A DNA stretch of 64,000 nt, from contig JACKDU010000003.1 of the NCBI GenBank assembly GCA_020633335.1, positions 186,001 through 250,000 on the forward strand, in the 5' to 3' direction. How positions within the stretch are numbered: the first letter of the stretch is position 1; every line of letters begins with the position of its first letter. Source of the stretch: Myxococcales bacterium (GTDB taxonomy: Bacteria > Myxococcota_A > Polyangia > Nannocystales > Nannocystaceae). A program made the translations under genes and the position numbers. Shown piece after piece: positions 63,742 to 64,000 of the stretch. Under the pieces are notes generated by a model. It had not been told where the DNA came from and ran no database searches. It saw only the letters and a list, made by a program, of their open reading frames with translations.

Positions 63742-64000
63742 ATGGCAAGCACTGAAGATCGCTTTGGCCTGGTCGGCACCGTCGTCGCCGACAAGTACGT
63801 CGTCGAGCGACAGGTCGGCGAAGGCGGCTTCGGCGTGGTCTACCGCGCTCAGCACAAGATCTGGGACCAGCCCGTGGCGATCAAGTGCTTCACGGCCCTC
63901 TCGAACGCGCCCCGCGAGTACCGCGATCAGCTCCTCGATCTCTTCGTCCAGGAGGGCAAGCTCCTCTCGTCGCTCTCGAGCCGGACGGCGGCGATCGTCC
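63742..64000 (+). CDS. Eukaryote-like Ser/Thr protein kinase, N-terminal part (cut by window edge)
   Basis: 86 residues visible and the frame is open at the edge. The kinase domain starts at once: DKYVVERQVGEGGFGVVYRA is subdomain I with the Gly-rich loop GEGGFGVV, VAIKCF holds the ATP-anchoring Lys (subdomain II), and VQEGKLLSSL is the alpha-C helix with the ion-pair Glu. This matches Hanks-type (PknB-like) kinases, very numerous in myxobacteria. The ATG is preceded by GGGAG, a possible ribosome site. The catalytic loop, sensor and membrane parts lie beyond the window. Confidence 0.9.
   Translation, partial: MASTEDRFGLVGTVVADKYVVERQVGEGGFGVVYRAQHKIWDQPVAIKCFTALSNAPREYRDQLLDLFVQEGKLLSSLSSRTAAIV

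Overview
High-GC (roughly 70%) chromosomal DNA of a myxobacterium, most likely of the Nannocystineae (Nannocystis/Plesiocystis/Enhygromyxa type). This is inferred from gene style, not from a marker gene. Clues are the many lipoproteins with long Ser/Thr/Gly linkers after the lipobox, cysteine-rich repeats of the CGDG...GEECDDGN type (DUF4215), DUF4388, PEGA and AgmX/PglI-like proteins, a FrzS-like pseudo-receiver/coiled-coil protein, a eukaryote-like Ser/Thr kinase and a steroid 5-alpha-reductase family protein.

Layout. 1-3714 (minus): C39-peptidase ABC exporter and its HlyD adaptor. 4001-9900: WD40 protein, steroid-reductase-like membrane enzyme, TetR regulator, IgGFc-binding-like lipoprotein. 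10159-18156 (plus): a DNA-repair block, mrfA helicase and mrfB exonuclease, behind a promoter that overlaps a LexA-box-like sequence and a long terminator-like hairpin; then a lipoprotein, a cytochrome c and a DNA methyltransferase. 18208-25062: small membrane protein, histidine kinase, esterase and M48 protease, two tandem EF-hand lipoproteins, another lipoprotein. 25146-29542: Fe-S fumarase, a lower-GC AlbA_2 (Schlafen-like) gene that looks acquired, a DUF4215 lipoprotein. 29611-38933: peptide/H+ symporter, DUF4215 lipoprotein, PEGA/DUF4388 operon, TPR protein, Cys-rich lipoprotein, and a gene whose low-complexity tail is frame-shifted. 38984-43243: hsp20-lon operon and an adenylate cyclase. 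43259-52611: more envelope genes, an M28 peptidase, apaH, a TauE/SafE permease, a DUF4215 lipoprotein. 52675-64000: uppP, a secreted protein, a FrzS-like/hflX operon, an ECF sigma/anti-sigma pair, purB, a hyper-acidic protein, a HEAT-like secreted protein, and the start of a Ser/Thr kinase.

Genes that start a transcription unit here nearly all have a TAnnnT hexamer, often inside GCTAnnnT, ending only about 5-11 nt before the start codon and no Shine-Dalgarno sequence. That predicts leaderless or nearly leaderless mRNAs. Downstream operon genes instead use 4-nt ATGA/GTGA overlaps or purine-rich sites. This pattern was used to pick many starts. No rRNA, tRNA, CRISPR array, insertion sequence or prophage was recognised.
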